Source of the DNA: Paludibacteraceae bacterium
GTDB taxonomy: Bacteria; Bacteroidota; Bacteroidia; Bacteroidales; Paludibacteraceae
DNA length: 43,016 nucleotides
Assembly: GCA_017430235.1 (NCBI GenBank)
Contig: JAFRNH010000049.1
Span: forward strand, 1-43,016
Reading direction: 5' to 3'
A program made the translations under genes and the position numbers. Shown piece after piece: positions 42,108 through 43,016 of the stretch (position 1 is its first letter; each line of letters begins with the position of its first letter). Below the pieces are notes generated by a model. That model did not search any database and was not told the origin of the DNA. It worked only from the letters and a program-made list of their open reading frames with translations.

Positions 42108-42737
42108 CTATTCTTTATGACGCGCTTTCAATTCACGAGCCAAATCTTCGATACGATATCCCTTCTCCGTCAACAATACAATAAGATGATAAATTAAATC
42201 GGACGATTCATAAAGAAACTGTTCTCCTGTTCCGTTTGTAGCTTCGATAACTGTTTCAACTGCCTCTTCTCCCACTTTCTGAGAGATTTTGTTCACACCC
42301 TTCGTAAACAGTTTAGTAGTGTAAGAGCCCTCTGGCATCTCACGTTTACGTTTTTCTATAAAATCCTGCAAATAGGAAAGGAAAGCTAAGTCCTCGATGT
42401 TTTTATCACCACGGAACGTGTCTGCACCTGTTGTTGAACCTTCAGGGAGTGCCTTGATAATCACTGCACTCTTGTCCGTGTTATATACGAATGAATCGAC
42501 TGCAATTGGTTTGAAATATTCGCCACCCGTAATCACTTCCAATCCGGACTGGTCATCATTCAACATATAAACCGTCTTCGTCTCTTCCATTTTGGCAATG
42601 GCTTCATCATTGACGAATCCGACACGAAGAATTTGTTTGGTGCGTACATCTTGAACAACAGCTTGCAAAACATTTGTTTCGCATACCATCTTCACGTTCA
42701 ATTTCTTTCCGCCTATCTTAATAATTTGTTCTGACAT
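42108..42737 (-). CDS. hisIE: HisIE-like protein; HisE half intact, HisI half degenerate
   Basis: 209 residues, the usual length of the bifunctional histidine enzyme. The C-terminal phosphoribosyl-ATP pyrophosphatase half is clear: PEGSYTTKLFTKGVNKISQK, VGEEAVETVIEATNG (E157, E158, E161) and SSDLIYHLIVLL (D180). The N-terminal half aligns with phosphoribosyl-AMP cyclohydrolase at VVQDVRTKQILRVGFVNDEA, but the WxKGExSGN motif, the DxDxD set and the three zinc cysteines are all missing; the only cysteine is C19. The cyclohydrolase step is thus not expected from this protein. It may be joined in one transcript with the J-domain gene 24 bases on. Confidence 0.85.
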   Translation of the reverse strand: MSEQIIKIGGKKLNVKMVCETNVLQAVVQDVRTKQILRVGFVNDEAIAKMEETKTVYMLNDDQSGLEVITGGEYFKPIAVDSFVYNTDKSAVIIKALPEGSTTGADTFRGDKNIEDLAFLSYLQDFIEKRKREMPEGSYTTKLFTKGVNKISQKVGEEAVETVIEATNGTGEQFLYESSDLIYHLIVLLTEKGYRIEDLARELKARHKE

Positions 42738-42804
42738 TTTTATTCTGTTTTTTCAAAAGAGTAATTACCACTCGCGCGGAAGCACTCCACGCCTGCTTTA
42801 ACTA

Positions 42805-43016
42805 TTAAGCCAACGCTTTTTTGAAGCGAACCATGAACTCATCCACATCCGCCTTAGTCAAGCACAAAGGTGGCAATAGACGAAGCACATTCGTACCGCT
42901 ACAACCTGTGAAGACATGTTGTTCGAAGACCAATTTGTTTCTAATCTCCTTGTAAGGGCAATCCAACTCCACACCAATCATCAAACCACGACCACGTACA
43001 TCCACTACGTGAGGCA
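42805..43016 (-). CDS. argD: C-terminal part of an acetylornithine/ornithine-type aminotransferase
   Basis: The frame is open to the right window edge, so only the last 69 residues are seen. DVRGRGLMIGVELDCPYKEI, FTGCSGTNVLRLLPPLCLT and VDEFMVRFKKAL are typical of the C-terminal domain of class III PLP aminotransferases of the ArgD group. The PLP lysine lies outside the window. The exact substrate (acetylornithine, succinylornithine or ornithine) cannot be told. hisIE follows after 67 bases. Confidence 0.8.
   Translation of the reverse strand, partial: PHVVDVRGRGLMIGVELDCPYKEIRNKLVFEQHVFTGCSGTNVLRLLPPLCLTKADVDEFMVRFKKALA

Overview
The window is a 43 kb chromosomal segment of a Bacteroidales bacterium (Bacteroidota). 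The evidence is: gene content (fused RapZ-type protein, DUF4286-RuvC pair, RibBA, ExbBD-TonB, lipocalin-like lipoproteins); at least two proteins ending in a type IX secretion (T9SS) type A sorting domain; and promoters of the Bacteroidota type (-7 box TAnnTTTG), many placed a few bases before start codons. Base composition is AT-rich and even. I see no phage, transposase, integrase, CRISPR array or rRNA, so this looks like core chromosome with some accessory carbohydrate genes. The genus cannot be fixed from this window.

Layout. 1-495: C-terminal end of a secreted, probably GH8, enzyme with a T9SS tail, then a terminator. 707-4430 (+): thrC-hisH-hisF-Nudix-FHA. 4443-5864 (-): a sugar-kinase-like/RapZ C-domain fusion, divergent from DUF4286-ruvC (5902-6791, +). 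6858-11354 (+): a chorismatase/Rid-like protein, a START-like protein, an LptF/G permease and ribBA. 11473-15296 (+): exbB-exbD-tonB, a DJ-1/PfpI protein and two lipoproteins, closed by a terminator. 15476-20895 (+): MarR regulator, TolC, HlyD and two ABC-2 permeases, with no ATPase gene. 21095-23979 (+): GH3 lipoprotein and a YfcE-type phosphoesterase. 24141-27208 (+): a small T9SS cargo protein coupled to a Cthe_2159-like beta-helix protein. 27399-27469: tRNA-Cys. 27527-30184 (-): zinc-ribbon membrane protein, map and trkH. 30328-33735 (+): a 1135-residue Cas4-like nuclease/UPF1-like helicase. 33866-37918 (-): two tandem paralogous GH39-like/CBM6 enzymes. 38106-43016 (-): a giant leucine-rich-repeat membrane protein, a TerB/J-domain membrane protein, hisIE with a degenerate HisI half, and the end of an argD-like aminotransferase gene.

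How the genes work together. Histidine synthesis is represented at both ends (hisH-hisF and hisIE). The outer-membrane and envelope theme is strong: TonB energisation, LPS transport, an efflux system and secreted glycosidases. The less ordinary observations are: a dispersed intergenic palindrome (core AGAAYYCACC) at about nine gene boundaries; twin GTTGT-N4-ACAAC operator-like sites before the marR gene; back-to-back -7 boxes at 5880-5897 implying almost leaderless transcripts; the HisIE protein whose HisI half lacks its metal ligands; the kinase-RapZ fusion; and the LRR/J-domain membrane pair.
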